Shown: positions 36,411 to 45,557 of the stretch, piece by piece
Position numbering within the stretch: the stretch's first letter is position 1
Layout: each line of letters opens with the position of its first letter
Assembly (NCBI GenBank): GCA_023666425.1
Contig: JAMPCA010000001.1
Span: 613,692 to 677,691, forward strand
Length of the DNA stretch: 64,000 nt
Direction of reading: 5' to 3'
Source: Muribaculaceae bacterium
Lineage (GTDB): Bacteria; Bacillota; Clostridia; Lachnospirales; Lachnospiraceae
Translations under genes and position numbers: made by a program
The notes under the pieces: generated by a model
What the model saw: only the letters and a program-made list of their open reading frames with translations
What the model was told of the DNA's origin: nothing
The model's database searches: none

Positions 36411-37856
36411 TTACCCCGCCTGCTTCAAAAATGCCACAAGGAAATCCCACACTCTTCCGGTCGAAGCAATATCCAGCCGCTCTTTCGGCGTGTGGATATC
36501 CAGAATATTGGGGCCGAAGGAAACACAGTCCAGCTCCGGTATTTTCTCTGCGAACAGACCGCACTCCAGTCCCGCATGTATCGCGTCAAATACGGGAGGC
36601 TTTCCATACAAGTCCGTATACACAGCGCTAATCTGCTCCCGCAGGGGAGAATTGCTGCGGTACTCCCATGCCGGGTAATCCCCCTCCAGCTCTGTCTCAC
36701 CGCCCAGCAGCGCAATCACGGCCTCTACCCGTTCCCGGACGTCCTCCTTGCGGGAGCTCACACTGCTTCTGACCGAAGTGACCGTATAGAGACAGTCGCT
36801 CTGCAGCTCCATAATGCCGAGATTCAGCGAAGTCTCTACCAGCTCCGGCATCTCCTGGCTTCTGTGCAGCACGCCGTCCGGCACAGTTCTCAGGTAATAG
36901 AGTACCTTATGGACAGAGCCGTAATCTAACATATCCGCCGTCGCGCTCCCCTGATCCTCAAAGAGTACTCTCACGCCCCCGTCGGAGACCCGAAGCTCCT
37001 TTTGAAAGACAAGATCCAGCCCGTCTGCCACCATTTTTACCTGTTCTGCCATCTCCTGCGGCACCAGAATCTCAGCGATGCACTCCCTCGGTATCGCGTT
37101 ATCCTTGCCGCCGCCCGCGAGGCTTATAATCCCCATGGGACTCTCCTCCATGACCGCATACAGTACGCGCCCCATCAGAATATCTGCATTGCCGTGCTCC
37201 TTATGGATCTCCGCCCCGGAATGCCCGCCGGCGAGCCCGGTCACAGTGATCCGAAGCTTTCGCCCGCTCTGGGAAACCCTCTTTACAGGAATCCTTCCGA
37301 TGAGGCTCAATCCGCCCGCACAGCTCGTCAGAAAATGTCCCTCCTCCTCGCTGTCAATATTCAAAAGCCTGCGCCCCTTTAGATGAGAAAGGTCAATATC
37401 CTTCGCTCCGAGCATCCCCGTCTCCTCGTCCACCGTAAAGACCACCTCAAGCTCCGGATGGGGAATATCGGCCTCCAGCAGAGCCAGCGCATAGGCTAAA
37501 GCGATGCCGTCGTCCCCGCCGAGCGTCGTGCCCTTTGCCTGTACATAGCCATCCTCCACGAACAGGGACAGTCCCTCCCGCACAAAGTCAATTTCACAGT
37601 CCCTCTCCTTCTCACAGACCATATCCATATGTCCCTGAATTATAACGGTCTCAGCATTCTCATAGCCTGCGGCCGCTTTCTTTTTCACGATGACGTTATT
37701 TTTATCATCCTGCTCCCAGTAAAGCCCGTGCTCCTTTGCAAACGACGCCAGATAGTCACTGACTGCCTTTGTGTTGCCGGAGCCGCGGGGAATTGCCGCG
37801 ATTTTCTCAAAATAGTAAAACACCCGCTGGGGATACAAATCCTCTAATACCATCAT
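36411..37856 (-). CDS. pepD: Aminoacyl-histidine dipeptidase (M20C, PepD)
   Basis: A 481-residue zinc dipeptidase that cuts Xaa-His and other dipeptides. Metal ligands and catalytic residues are visible in QGHMDMVCEK, LGGDDGIALA, FTVDEETGMLGA and IDSEEEG, and the last ligand in DIHTPKERL near the C-terminus. The dimerisation domain is inserted around 190-380. AGGAGG is five bases before the first ATG. It starts 30 bases from the divergent ylbJ-like gene and leads the unit with rsuA-like, ygiQ and the 90-residue gene. Confidence 0.95.
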   Translation of the reverse strand: MMVLEDLYPQRVFYYFEKIAAIPRGSGNTKAVSDYLASFAKEHGLYWEQDDKNNVIVKKKAAAGYENAETVIIQGHMDMVCEKERDCEIDFVREGLSLFVEDGYVQAKGTTLGGDDGIALAYALALLEADIPHPELEVVFTVDEETGMLGAKDIDLSHLKGRRLLNIDSEEEGHFLTSCAGGLSLIGRIPVKRVSQSGRKLRITVTGLAGGHSGAEIHKEHGNADILMGRVLYAVMEESPMGIISLAGGGKDNAIPRECIAEILVPQEMAEQVKMVADGLDLVFQKELRVSDGGVRVLFEDQGSATADMLDYGSVHKVLYYLRTVPDGVLHRSQEMPELVETSLNLGIMELQSDCLYTVTSVRSSVSSRKEDVRERVEAVIALLGGETELEGDYPAWEYRSNSPLREQISAVYTDLYGKPPVFDAIHAGLECGLFAEKIPELDCVSFGPNILDIHTPKERLDIASTGRVWDFLVAFLKQAG

Positions 37857-37886
37857 AGAATCCTCCTTGTATTCATAGAATAGGAT

Positions 37887-38783
37887 ATGAAAAAAATCCT
37901 ATGTATTATCACAACCTTCATGCTGCTTGTCTTTTTTCTCCTGTTCCCTGCCGGGGCGCTTGCCGCCTCGCGCAGAGGGCTCGCACTGTGGTTTGACCAG
38001 CTCCTCCCGGCACTTTTGCCCTTCACGGTTCTCTCCTATGTGATTCTGCGGTCGAATCTCTTTTCCTTTCCCGCAAAGGTACGCCGGATTGCCCCTGAGG
38101 AATGGTATATTATCCTCTGTGGATTTCTGTTCGGCTTCCCCATCGGAAGCAAACTGACCGCCGATCTGTACCGGGCCGGACGGCTCTCCCGGAAGCGGGC
38201 AACGCTTCTGTTTATCTGCGCCAACAACCTGAGCCCGGTGTTCGTGACAACGGCTCTTACAGAGCTGCTCGGGCTCTCGCCGGGGATTTTTGCCTATGCC
38301 GTCATTTATGGAATCCCTCTGGGCGTCCTTCTCATCCGGCTTTTTACCCTGCCGTCCTTTGTCCCCACAGGACAAAAAAATACGGCATCAGGATTCAGAC
38401 TGGATATGCAAATCGTTGACGCCGGTATAATAAATGGATTTGAAACTCTGATTAAAATATGCGGATATGTCGTCCTCTTTAGCCTCGCCGCCGAACTTTT
38501 GCATCTGCTTCCCATAGGGCTTCCCATCTTTAAAACGCTTTTGATCGGCAGTATGGAAGTGACCACCGGCATGTCTGAGCTGTCCCGTCTCGGAAATCCG
38601 CTCCTCCGGTATGTCCTAGGGCTTTGCTTTCTCTCCTGGGGCGGCGTCAGCGGATTATTTCAGACCGCCTCCATCGTAAGCGGCACAGATCTGTCCATGA
38701 AAAGCTACACAGGCTGCCGCCTGCTCTTTGCCATCGCCGCGCTGCTCCTCGCCCTGCTATTCAGCGCTTCCGGAATCTGTTGA
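37887..38783 (+). CDS. YlbJ-like sporulation integral membrane protein
   Basis: A 298-residue membrane protein with about eight helices and the nucleoside-recognition (Gate) segments GFLFGFPIGSKLTADLYR and LLFICANNLSPVFV typical of the sporulation protein YlbJ. In sporulating Firmicutes these are made in the mother cell and affect cortex formation. The ribosome binding site is weak (AGGAT close to the ATG). No clear sigma-E promoter was found in the 30-base gap to pepD. Its 3' end overlaps the convergent coiled-coil gene by 27 bases. Confidence 0.85.
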   Translation: MKKILCIITTFMLLVFFLLFPAGALAASRRGLALWFDQLLPALLPFTVLSYVILRSNLFSFPAKVRRIAPEEWYIILCGFLFGFPIGSKLTADLYRAGRLSRKRATLLFICANNLSPVFVTTALTELLGLSPGIFAYAVIYGIPLGVLLIRLFTLPSFVPTGQKNTASGFRLDMQIVDAGIINGFETLIKICGYVVLFSLAAELLHLLPIGLPIFKTLLIGSMEVTTGMSELSRLGNPLLRYVLGLCFLSWGGVSGLFQTASIVSGTDLSMKSYTGCRLLFAIAALLLALLFSASGIC

Positions 38784-39395
38784 AAGAGTAATGTTCGTCA
38801 CTTCCGGCTCCCGGGATACACTGTGCGGCGAAGCTGTCTGGGACTCCCCCATGTCCTCCGCCGGATAAATCTGCGTCCGGTTCCGGCTGACCACATCCAG
38901 AAAGCCCTGCAGGGAACCAATCAGATTATCGTAGCGCGCACGCGAGGTGTCGATTGCGCTGGTGAGCACATCTTCAAGAACCCTGAGCTGGTCGTCGGTA
39001 TAGCTCATGGCTCCCATGCGGAGATTATTCGCCTCGCTGGTGGCGTTGTCCAAAATCTCCTGCGCCTGCTTGGTCGCAATCATCACCACCTCGTTGGCCT
39101 GTGCATAGGCCTGCTGCATAATCTGATGCTCACTGACCAGCTCCGAGGTCTGAATCTGCGCCTGCGCGATGATCTGATCCGCCTTGGCCTGCGCATCCGC
39201 AAGAATCGCCTCCTTATTGCTGATGATCTTCTGATAGCGCTTGATCTCCTCCGGAGTCTTCCTGCGCAGCTCTGCAATCAGCTCCTCCAGCTCCTCCTTG
39301 TTCACCACGATATTCGTGCTGGAGAAAGTCTGGAACTTACAGCCGTCTATGTATTCTTCAATCTCCTCAATGATCTGTTCCATCTTGCTGCTCAT
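38757..39395 (-). CDS. Coiled-coil protein next to coaD, function unknown
   Basis: A 212-residue soluble protein. Residues 30-160 are strongly helical and rich in alanine, glutamine and glutamate (KADQIIAQAQIQTSELV, TKQAQEILDNATSEANNL), resembling ATP-synthase subunit or DivIVA-like coiled coils; the last 35 residues are polar and disordered. Homologues in this position in Lachnospiraceae are usually annotated vaguely as ATPase subunits, a name the sequence does not justify. It lies 12 bases after coaD, and its end overlaps the convergent ylbJ-like gene by 27 bases. Confidence 0.8.
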   Translation of the reverse strand: MSSKMEQIIEEIEEYIDGCKFQTFSSTNIVVNKEELEELIAELRRKTPEEIKRYQKIISNKEAILADAQAKADQIIAQAQIQTSELVSEHQIMQQAYAQANEVVMIATKQAQEILDNATSEANNLRMGAMSYTDDQLRVLEDVLTSAIDTSRARYDNLIGSLQGFLDVVSRNRTQIYPAEDMGESQTASPHSVSREPEVTNITLSTDSGSAE

Positions 39396-39407
39396 ATATG
39401 TTCACCC

Positions 39408-39902
39408 TTACCTTTCTGCCCGGTTGCAGTTATATTTTCCATAGATGCGGTCAATAAAGCGCTCCGGCACAAAATTTGAAATATCTCCGCCATAAGAGGC
39501 AAATTCCTTGACAATCGTGGAGCTTAAGTAGGAATATTTAAGATCCGTTGTCAAAAAAATCGTCTCAATGCGCGTATCCTGCACATGGTTTGCCTGCGCA
39601 ATCTGCAGCTCATATTCGAAATCCGTCACCGCGCGAAGCCCTCTCACAATGATCGTGGCCTGAATCTCCTGCATAAATTCTACGAGCAGGCCATCGAAAC
39701 TTGCTACCGTGACGTTTGGGATATCCTCCGTCATTTCCTTTATCATACTAACACGTTCTTCTAAAGAAAACAATGAATTTTTTGAGCTGTTGTTCAGCAC
39801 TCCTACCACAAGCCCGTCCACAATCTGCGAAGCTCTCGTGATAATATCCATATGTCCGAAAGTCACTGGGTCAAAGCTGCCCGGATAGATTGCTTTTTTC
39901 AT
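39408..39902 (-). CDS. coaD: Phosphopantetheine adenylyltransferase CoaD
   Basis: CoaD adenylates 4'-phosphopantetheine, the penultimate step of coenzyme A synthesis. The 164-residue protein has [16 protein letters not shown] (nucleotidyltransferase T/HxGH motif), [19 protein letters not shown] and [16 protein letters not shown]. The ATG at 39902 is favoured over a GTG nine bases upstream because AGGTG is six bases before it. It overlaps the end of rsmD by 32 bases, a common coaD-rsmD arrangement. Confidence 0.96.
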   Translation of the reverse strand: MKKAIYPGSFDPVTFGHMDIITRASQIVDGLVVGVLNNSSKNSLFSLEERVSMIKEMTEDIPNVTVASFDGLLVEFMQEIQATIIVRGLRAVTDFEYELQIAQANHVQDTRIETIFLTTDLKYSYLSSTIVKEFASYGGDISNFVPERFIDRIYGKYNCNRAER

Positions 39903-40461
39903 AAGTGTCACCTGCTTTTTCTATAAATACATGCATGTTCGTCTTGTATTTCTTCGTCTTAAAAATCGACAATCCAAGCTCCTTTAGATATCCGAAATCC
40001 GTATCCAGCGCCGCCTCCACAATCATTTGCGTATCCGGCTTACAGACGGAGGACGCAGCCAGAAAGCGGAGAACCTCCTCCTCCAGCCCCCTTCCATAGG
40101 GCGGATCCATAAAAATCAGATCAAAAGTGTACCGCCCCTCCATGCTCCGCAGGGCAAAAAGGACGTCACCGGCCAGCAGACGGGACTGTTTATCGAATTT
40201 TGTGAAGGCAATGTTTTCCTCCACACATTTTACTGCCTTGCGGTTGTTCTCCACAAACACACAGTAGGCCGCTCCCCGGCTTAAAGCCTCCAGACCAATC
40301 TGTCCGCTCCCGGCAAAGAGATCCAGAAAATACGCCCCCGGCACCCCGGCCTGCAGCACATTAAAAAGCGTCTCCTTGATCTTATCGGTTGTAGGCCTGG
40401 TATCCATACCTGCGGGCGCCTTAAGCGGCAGACTCCGTGCCGTTCCTGCAATAATTCTCAT
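39871..40461 (-). CDS. rsmD: 16S rRNA (guanine-966-N2)-methyltransferase RsmD
   Basis: A 196-residue methyltransferase that modifies G966 of 16S rRNA. It begins [18 protein letters not shown] and includes [15 protein letters not shown], the AdoMet-binding [20 protein letters not shown] and the catalytic motif FMDPPYGRG. It follows pgsA by nine bases and overlaps coaD by 32. Confidence 0.95.
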   Translation of the reverse strand: MRIIAGTARSLPLKAPAGMDTRPTTDKIKETLFNVLQAGVPGAYFLDLFAGSGQIGLEALSRGAAYCVFVENNRKAVKCVEENIAFTKFDKQSRLLAGDVLFALRSMEGRYTFDLIFMDPPYGRGLEEEVLRFLAASSVCKPDTQMIVEAALDTDFGYLKELGLSIFKTKKYKTNMHVFIEKAGDTYEKSNLSGQL

Positions 40462-40470
40462 AACTGATTC

Positions 40471-41013
40471 CTATTTCTGATCCTTTAAAACCTCTTTGTT
40501 CTTCACAATATAGTCGATAAGCGATATCACCGTCAGAGCCAGCGAAACGTAGATCAGCACGGTTCCTATCCAGTAAAACAGCGGATGGCTGATATTTAAG
40601 ATCAGCACGATCACCATGACCATCTGAAAAACGGTCTTGAACTTTCCCCAGTAGCTCGCCGCGATCACCACCCCGTTGTCCGACGCGATCAGGCGAAATC
40701 CGCTGATAATAAATTCCCTTGCGATAATGACAATCACCACCCATGCGGGTATCCGTTTCAGCTCAATCAGACAGATCATGGCAGAGCATACCAGAAGCTT
40801 ATCCGCCAGCGGATCCATAAATTTGCCGAAATTTGTCACCAAATTATACTTTCTTGCAATTTTCCCATCCAGCAGGTCGGTAAAACTTGCAACTACAAAA
40901 ATAGCTGTCGCAATGTAGTTCCCATAGCCCGCAAAATACGGAGCCAGCAAAAAGAATACAAAAAACGGAATCAGTATCACCCGAAACATTGTGAGCCTGT
41001 TTGGTAAATTCAT
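40471..41013 (-). CDS. pgsA: Phosphatidylglycerophosphate synthase PgsA
   Basis: PgsA transfers the phosphatidyl group of CDP-diacylglycerol to glycerol 3-phosphate, the first step to phosphatidylglycerol. The 180-residue membrane protein has the CDP-alcohol phosphotransferase motif read as DLLDGKIARKYN followed by GKFMDPLADKLL, and about five membrane helices. Its ATG overlaps the rimO stop by four bases. Confidence 0.95.
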   Translation of the reverse strand: MNLPNRLTMFRVILIPFFVFFLLAPYFAGYGNYIATAIFVVASFTDLLDGKIARKYNLVTNFGKFMDPLADKLLVCSAMICLIELKRIPAWVVIVIIAREFIISGFRLIASDNGVVIAASYWGKFKTVFQMVMVIVLILNISHPLFYWIGTVLIYVSLALTVISLIDYIVKNKEVLKDQK

Positions 41014-42332
41014 AGTAACTCTCCTGTCAAATCATATTCGTAGGCGCCTGTGATGCGCAGCTTTACGATATCCCCGGTCATAAGCTCCTCTCCGGTATTG
41101 ACGAATATGTATCCGTCCACATTCGGCGCATCCCGGTAGGTTCTTCCGATGTAAGCATTCTCATCCGCCACCTTTCCCTCAATCAGCGCATAGACTGTCC
41201 TGCCTTTTAGCGTCTCATTCCTGTCGAAAATGACCTCCCCGGAAAGCTCCATCACCTCGCGCTGCCATTCGGCCTTCGTCTCCTCCGGCACCTGCCCTGG
41301 CAGCGTCTCCGCCACCGTCCCCTCCTCCGGTGAGTAGGTAAAGGCTCCCAGACGGTCGAATTCCATATCATTCACAAACTGCATAAGCTCCTCGTGCTGC
41401 TCTTTTGTCTCTCCCGGAAAGCCGCAGATCAGTGTCGTCCGCAGCGCAATGTCCGGTATCTTCTCCCGCAGATGCATAATCCGTTCGGTAAGCTGTCTTT
41501 TGTTCGTCTTTCTCCCCATGCGCCGCAATATGGAATCGTTACAATGCTGAACCGGCATATCGAGATAATGGCACACCTTCGGATTCCGCAGCATCGCATC
41601 GATCAATTCCTCATAAATCTCCTCTGGATAACAGTACAGGATACGAATCCAGAACAGTCCCGGAATTTCGCCCAGCGCATCCAAAAGCCGGTGGAGCGCT
41701 TTTTCCCCATAGAGATCAATCCCGTAGAGAGTCGTCTCCTGTGCAACCAGTATCAGTTCCTTAACACCGGAAGCCACAAGCTCCTTTGCAGAGGCCACAA
41801 GCTCCTCCATGGGAACGCTCCGGTATCTGCCCCGGACAGAAGGAATCACACAATAGGTACAGTTCTTGTCACAGCCCTCGGCAATCTTCAGGTATGCATA
41901 ATGCCCCCCGGTCGTGACAATACGCTTCGCCTCCATGTGCGGCAGCCCCTTAAGGGGCGCAAAGCACTTGTAAAACTGCCCCGTAACAGCCGTTTCCACG
42001 GCCTCCCATATCCGGTCACAGGCATTCGTCCCTAAAACAGCGTCTACCTCCGGTATCTCCTTTTTCACCTCATCCTGATAGCGCTGTGACAGACAGCCCG
42101 TAACGATCAGTGCCCTGCACTGCCCCTCCGTCTTCATCTGCGCCATCTCAAGAATCGTCTGAATACTCTCCTCCTTGGCGTCGCCGATAAAACAACAGCT
42201 ATTTATAATGATGACGTCCGCCTCTGTCTCGTCATCTGTCAGCTCAATACCGTGAGCGACAAGCATTCCCAGCATATACTCGGAATCTACCAGATTTTTG
42301 TCACAGCCCAGAGAAATAAACAGTATTTTCAC
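41010..42332 (-). CDS. rimO: Ribosomal protein S12 methylthiotransferase RimO
   Basis: RimO adds a methylthio group to an aspartate of ribosomal protein S12. The 440-residue protein has the N-terminal UPF0004 domain (SLGCDKNLVDSEYMLG; INSCCFIGDAKEES; VTGCLSQRY), the radical SAM motif in GCDKNCTYCVIPS, and a C-terminal TRAM domain. The start is GTG 42332 with AGAGGA six bases upstream, which gives the family's usual N-terminus KILFISLGCDKN. A terminator hairpin at the end of rpoZ lies just upstream; pgsA overlaps by four bases. Confidence 0.95.
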   Translation of the reverse strand: MKILFISLGCDKNLVDSEYMLGMLVAHGIELTDDETEADVIIINSCCFIGDAKEESIQTILEMAQMKTEGQCRALIVTGCLSQRYQDEVKKEIPEVDAVLGTNACDRIWEAVETAVTGQFYKCFAPLKGLPHMEAKRIVTTGGHYAYLKIAEGCDKNCTYCVIPSVRGRYRSVPMEELVASAKELVASGVKELILVAQETTLYGIDLYGEKALHRLLDALGEIPGLFWIRILYCYPEEIYEELIDAMLRNPKVCHYLDMPVQHCNDSILRRMGRKTNKRQLTERIMHLREKIPDIALRTTLICGFPGETKEQHEELMQFVNDMEFDRLGAFTYSPEEGTVAETLPGQVPEETKAEWQREVMELSGEVIFDRNETLKGRTVYALIEGKVADENAYIGRTYRDAPNVDGYIFVNTGEELMTGDIVKLRITGAYEYDLTGELL

Positions 42333-42350
42333 AGTATGTCCTCTCACCAG

Positions 42351-42378
42351 AAAAAAGGAATGACAAAAGTCACTCCTT
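42351..42378 (-). terminator. Terminator overlapping the rpoZ stop codon
   Basis: On the minus strand AAGGAGTGAC, loop TTTT, GTCATTCCTT followed by more Ts (complement of 42351-42354). The upstream arm contains the last codons and stop of rpoZ, and the rimO GTG start is 18 bases beyond. Ribosomes finishing rpoZ would cover the stem, so translation could allow read-through into rimO. Confidence 0.72.
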
Positions 42379-42648
42379 TTCCTTTTGTAAATTATCCCCG
42401 CCCTGTACCTCTTCCGTCTCCTCCGAGACAATCTTCACGTCGCCTCTGTACAATTCCTCCACTGCAATGGACAGCGGCTTGTTGCACCTGGCATTGTAGA
42501 CCATGGGCTCTGCGCCGTCGATGAGCTGCCGGGCGCGCTTTGCGGTAGCCAGCACAATGGAATAACGGCTGTTGACCACCGGCTCCTCGCCAATCTCCAC
42601 GCCCTCGTTCACAACCTTCATAAGCTCTACATAAGATGGATGTATCAT
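42370..42648 (-). CDS. rpoZ: RNA polymerase omega subunit
   Basis: A 92-residue omega subunit, which helps assemble the RNA polymerase core. It begins MIHPSYVELMKVVNEG and contains the conserved NSRYSIVLATAKRARQL segment followed by NKPLSIAVEELYRGDVKI. A longer reading frame upstream overlaps yicC in another frame and is not used. In most Firmicutes gmk (and often remA) lies between yicC and rpoZ; here only 17 bases separate them. Confidence 0.94.
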   Translation of the reverse strand: MIHPSYVELMKVVNEGVEIGEEPVVNSRYSIVLATAKRARQLIDGAEPMVYNARCNKPLSIAVEELYRGDVKIVSEETEEVQGGDNLQKEKE

Positions 42649-42665
42649 AATTGCTCTCCTTTTTG

Positions 42666-43544
42666 TTATTCTATATTTTGAATCTGCTCGCGCACCTTCT
42701 CGATATCGGTTTTTAAATTGATTCCCGTATCGGAGATCTCCAGATTGTTTGCCTTCGAGAGAATCGTGTTCGCCTCCCGGTTCATCTCCTGCGCGATAAA
42801 GTCCAGTCTCCGTCCGACCGGGCCTCCGGCCTCCAGGACGTCCTTTGCGGATCTGATATGGCTCCTGAGCCGCACGGTCTCTTCGTCTACGCATACCTTG
42901 TCTGCATAAATCGTAACCTCGGTGGCAATCCGGCTCTCGTCCATCTGCCTGTCCTCTAATATTTCCTTAATCTTCTCCTCCAAGCGCGCCCGGTAATCCC
43001 GCATGATCTCCGGCGAACGCTCCTCGATGAAATCCACATAGGTAAGCATCGTATCCAGCTTGCCGCACAAATCTTTTTTCAGGTGCTCACCCTCTTTGAT
43101 ACGGCTGTCCACAAACTGCCTGCAGGCCTCCTTAAGCGCCGCTTTTAATCCGCTCCAGAGCTCCTCCTCATCCGGATCCTGCTCCTCCATGGAAAATACC
43201 TCGGGATAACGGGAAAGGGTGCTCACGCGGATATCGTCCTCCAGACCGAACTCATCCGCCATCCTTCGCAAATATGTCAGGTATTCCGCTGCAAGCGCAG
43301 CGTTATACTGCAGGGAAAATTTGTCCTCCCCATACTCTTCGCAGGTGATATACACATCGACCTTGCCCCGCTCCATATATTCCTTGAGCAGCGTGCGGAT
43401 GGCGCTCTCGAAGTAATTCAGCCGCTTGGGCATCTTAATGTTCATATCGAGGTATCGGTGGTTCACAGACTTGAGCTCCACGGTAAATCTGCGCTTCTCA
43501 TCCGCAGCCTCCCCCCGGCCAAATCCGGTCATGCTCTTAATCAT
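42666..43544 (-). CDS. yicC: YicC/YloC family endoribonuclease
   Basis: A 292-residue protein of the YicC family, members of which are RNases implicated in small-RNA turnover. It starts MIKSMTGFGRGEA, the family signature, continues with ELKSVNHRYLDMNIKMPK, and ends in the DUF1732 region with GRRLDFIAQEMNREANTILSKA and DIEKVREQIQNIE. It has a strong promoter and is followed after 17 bases by rpoZ. Confidence 0.94.
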   Translation of the reverse strand: MIKSMTGFGRGEAADEKRRFTVELKSVNHRYLDMNIKMPKRLNYFESAIRTLLKEYMERGKVDVYITCEEYGEDKFSLQYNAALAAEYLTYLRRMADEFGLEDDIRVSTLSRYPEVFSMEEQDPDEEELWSGLKAALKEACRQFVDSRIKEGEHLKKDLCGKLDTMLTYVDFIEERSPEIMRDYRARLEEKIKEILEDRQMDESRIATEVTIYADKVCVDEETVRLRSHIRSAKDVLEAGGPVGRRLDFIAQEMNREANTILSKANNLEISDTGINLKTDIEKVREQIQNIE

Positions 43545-43584
43545 GTTCCCTCGCTTTCTGTCCCATTACTGCATAATTAAAATT

Positions 43585-43613
43585 ATTATAATGCTTATCC
43601 TCCAATTCGTCAA
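43585..43613 (-). promoter_or_regulatory. Promoter of yicC-rpoZ
   Basis: TTGACG (43613-43608), 17 bases, TATAAT (43590-43585) on the minus strand. Confidence 0.85.
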
Positions 43614-43631
43614 ATAGAATTTTGGATATTC

Positions 43632-43660
43632 TTGACAGAGTCCCGTCCATATGCTATTTT
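43632..43660 (+). promoter_or_regulatory. Promoter of rqcH
   Basis: TTGACA (43632-43637), 17 bases, TATTTT (43655-43660). It is divergent from the yicC promoter, with the -35 boxes 18 bases apart. Confidence 0.75.
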
Positions 43661-43708
43661 TTTAAGTTGAAATATGTGGGTATACTATGCCCGGAAAGAG
43701 GGATGATC

Positions 43709-45448
43709 ATGGCTTTCGACGGAATTGTGATTGCAGGCCTTGTGGCGGAGCTGCAAAAAAATATTCAGAATACAAAAATCAGTAAAATTGCCCAGCCGGA
43801 GGCAGACGAGCTGCTGCTCACCTTAAAGGGAGGCACTACACAGCGACTGGCCATCTCTGCCAGCGCCTCTCTCCCCTTTTTGTATCTGACGGAGGAGAAC
43901 AAGGCAGGCCCCCTGACCGCCCCCGCCTTTTGCATGCTTCTTCGCAAGCACATTGCCAACGGGAGAATTACAGGAATCTCACAGCCTCACATGGAGCGGA
44001 TTTTGCAGCTTGGGATTGAGCATTTAAACGAGATGGGGGATCTCTGCCAGAAACGGCTGATCATCGAGCTGATGGGCAAGCATTCCAACATCATCTTCTG
44101 CAATGAGGACGGCACCATTATCGACAGCATCAAACGGGTGTCCTCGGCAGTGAGCTCCCTGCGGGAGGTTCTGCCGGGCAGGCCTTATACGATTGCCGCC
44201 ACACAGCAGGAGAAGAAAAATCCACTTACGCTTAGCGCAGAGGAGATTGACACACTCCTTGCGGCGCAGCCCTCCAGCGTCTGTAAGGCTGTCTATGGCT
44301 CTCTCACCGGGGTAAGCCCCCTGATTGCCAACGAGATTGCCCACCGGGCGGGAATCGACGGAGATATATCTGTCTCTGCCCTAAGCTCCGGGCAGCGCAG
44401 GCATCTGGCGAACCATATCCAGTGGTTTTTTGAGGCAATAAAAAATAAGGAATTTTCTCCCGTCATTGTACGCCGCGACAGAGAACCCATCGAGTTTTCC
44501 GCCGTGGAGCTCACTATGTACGCCGACTGTCAAATTGAAAAATTTGACAGCATTTCCAAGGTATTGGAGGTGTACTATGCGGAAAAAAATATGTACAGCA
44601 GAATCCACCAGAAATCTGCGGATCTGCGGCGAATCGTTGGCACAGCATTAGAGCGCAGCTACAAAAAATATGATTTGCAGCAAAAACAGCTGAAAGATTC
44701 CGAAAAGCGGGAAAAATATAAGATATACGGAGAACTCATCAACAGCTTTGGCTACGGTCTGCCGGAGAATGCAAAGGAGCTGGAAGCAGAGAATTATTAT
44801 GACGATAACCGTCCCATAAAAATCCCCCTTGACCCTGCGCTCACGCCGCAGGAGAACGCCCGGAAGTATTTTGACCGTTACTGCAAGCTAAAGCGCACCG
44901 CGGAAGCCCTCACGACACTGACAGCGGAGACGAAGGCGCAGATCGACCATCTGGAGTCGGTCCAGAATTCTCTGGAGATTGCCCAGCTTCCCGAAGATCT
45001 GGTACAAATCCGGGAGGAACTGGCAGAAGCCGGTTTTATCAAAAAGAGCCGGGGAGGAAAAAAGGTGAAGGTAAAGAGCAGACCCTTCCACTATATTTCC
45101 TCCGACGGCTACGATATGTATGTCGGAAAAAATAATTTTCAAAACGACGAGCTGACCTTCAAATTCGCTGCCGCAAACGACTGGTGGTTTCACGCCAAGC
45201 AGATGCCCGGCTCACACGTCATTGTCAAATGTAAGGACGGCGAGATGCCGGACAGGGTCTTCGAGGAGGCGGGACAGCTCGCAGGTTTCTATTCCAGGGG
45301 AAGGGACAGCGAAAAGGTGGAGATTGACTATGTACAGAAAAAAAATGTAAAAAAACCGTCGGGCGCCGCGCCGGGCTTTGTGGTCTACTACACCAACTAC
45401 TCTCTCTCCATCCGTCCGGATATCAGCGCACTTTCGCTGGTCGAATAA
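43709..45448 (+). CDS. rqcH: Ribosome quality control protein RqcH (NFACT/FbpA family)
   Basis: RqcH binds stalled 50S subunits and recruits alanyl-tRNA to add C-terminal alanine tails that mark nascent chains for decay. The 579-residue protein has NFACT-N (1-210; MAFDGIVIAGLVAEL), helix-hairpin-helix and long coiled-coil regions (about 215-430) and NFACT-R (from 450; DGYDMYVGKNNFQNDELTFK, ANDWWFHAKQMPGSHVIVK). The ATG at 43709 is chosen because GAGGG is eight bases upstream; an ATG six bases earlier is too close to it. Monocistronic with its own promoter. Older annotations call the family fibronectin-binding protein. Confidence 0.94.
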   Translation: MAFDGIVIAGLVAELQKNIQNTKISKIAQPEADELLLTLKGGTTQRLAISASASLPFLYLTEENKAGPLTAPAFCMLLRKHIANGRITGISQPHMERILQLGIEHLNEMGDLCQKRLIIELMGKHSNIIFCNEDGTIIDSIKRVSSAVSSLREVLPGRPYTIAATQQEKKNPLTLSAEEIDTLLAAQPSSVCKAVYGSLTGVSPLIANEIAHRAGIDGDISVSALSSGQRRHLANHIQWFFEAIKNKEFSPVIVRRDREPIEFSAVELTMYADCQIEKFDSISKVLEVYYAEKNMYSRIHQKSADLRRIVGTALERSYKKYDLQQKQLKDSEKREKYKIYGELINSFGYGLPENAKELEAENYYDDNRPIKIPLDPALTPQENARKYFDRYCKLKRTAEALTTLTAETKAQIDHLESVQNSLEIAQLPEDLVQIREELAEAGFIKKSRGGKKVKVKSRPFHYISSDGYDMYVGKNNFQNDELTFKFAAANDWWFHAKQMPGSHVIVKCKDGEMPDRVFEEAGQLAGFYSRGRDSEKVEIDYVQKKNVKKPSGAAPGFVVYYTNYSLSIRPDISALSLVE

Positions 45449-45557
45449 AAAAATTACTATTACAGCCACTTTTGTAACTACTTACCAGACATAGCGCCAT
45501 TCCTTCTGCATATACTAGAATTGTACCAGCGAGGTACAGGCAAAGGAGGAAGAGAAC

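Noticed and set aside
37854-37881. Sigma-E promoter for the ylbJ-like gene (CATAGAAT repeated at 37854 and 37874)
   Set aside because: The second copy would start transcription at the ATG itself and no proper -35 element is at the usual distance.
42649-42894. N-terminal extension of rpoZ
   Set aside because: The upstream part of the frame overlaps yicC out of frame and is arginine-rich shadow; omega starts at the ATG at 42648.
45489-45537. Sigma-G promoter before the SASP gene
   Set aside because: GCATA at 45508 fits a -35 box, but the only -10 candidates are poor and would leave almost no leader.
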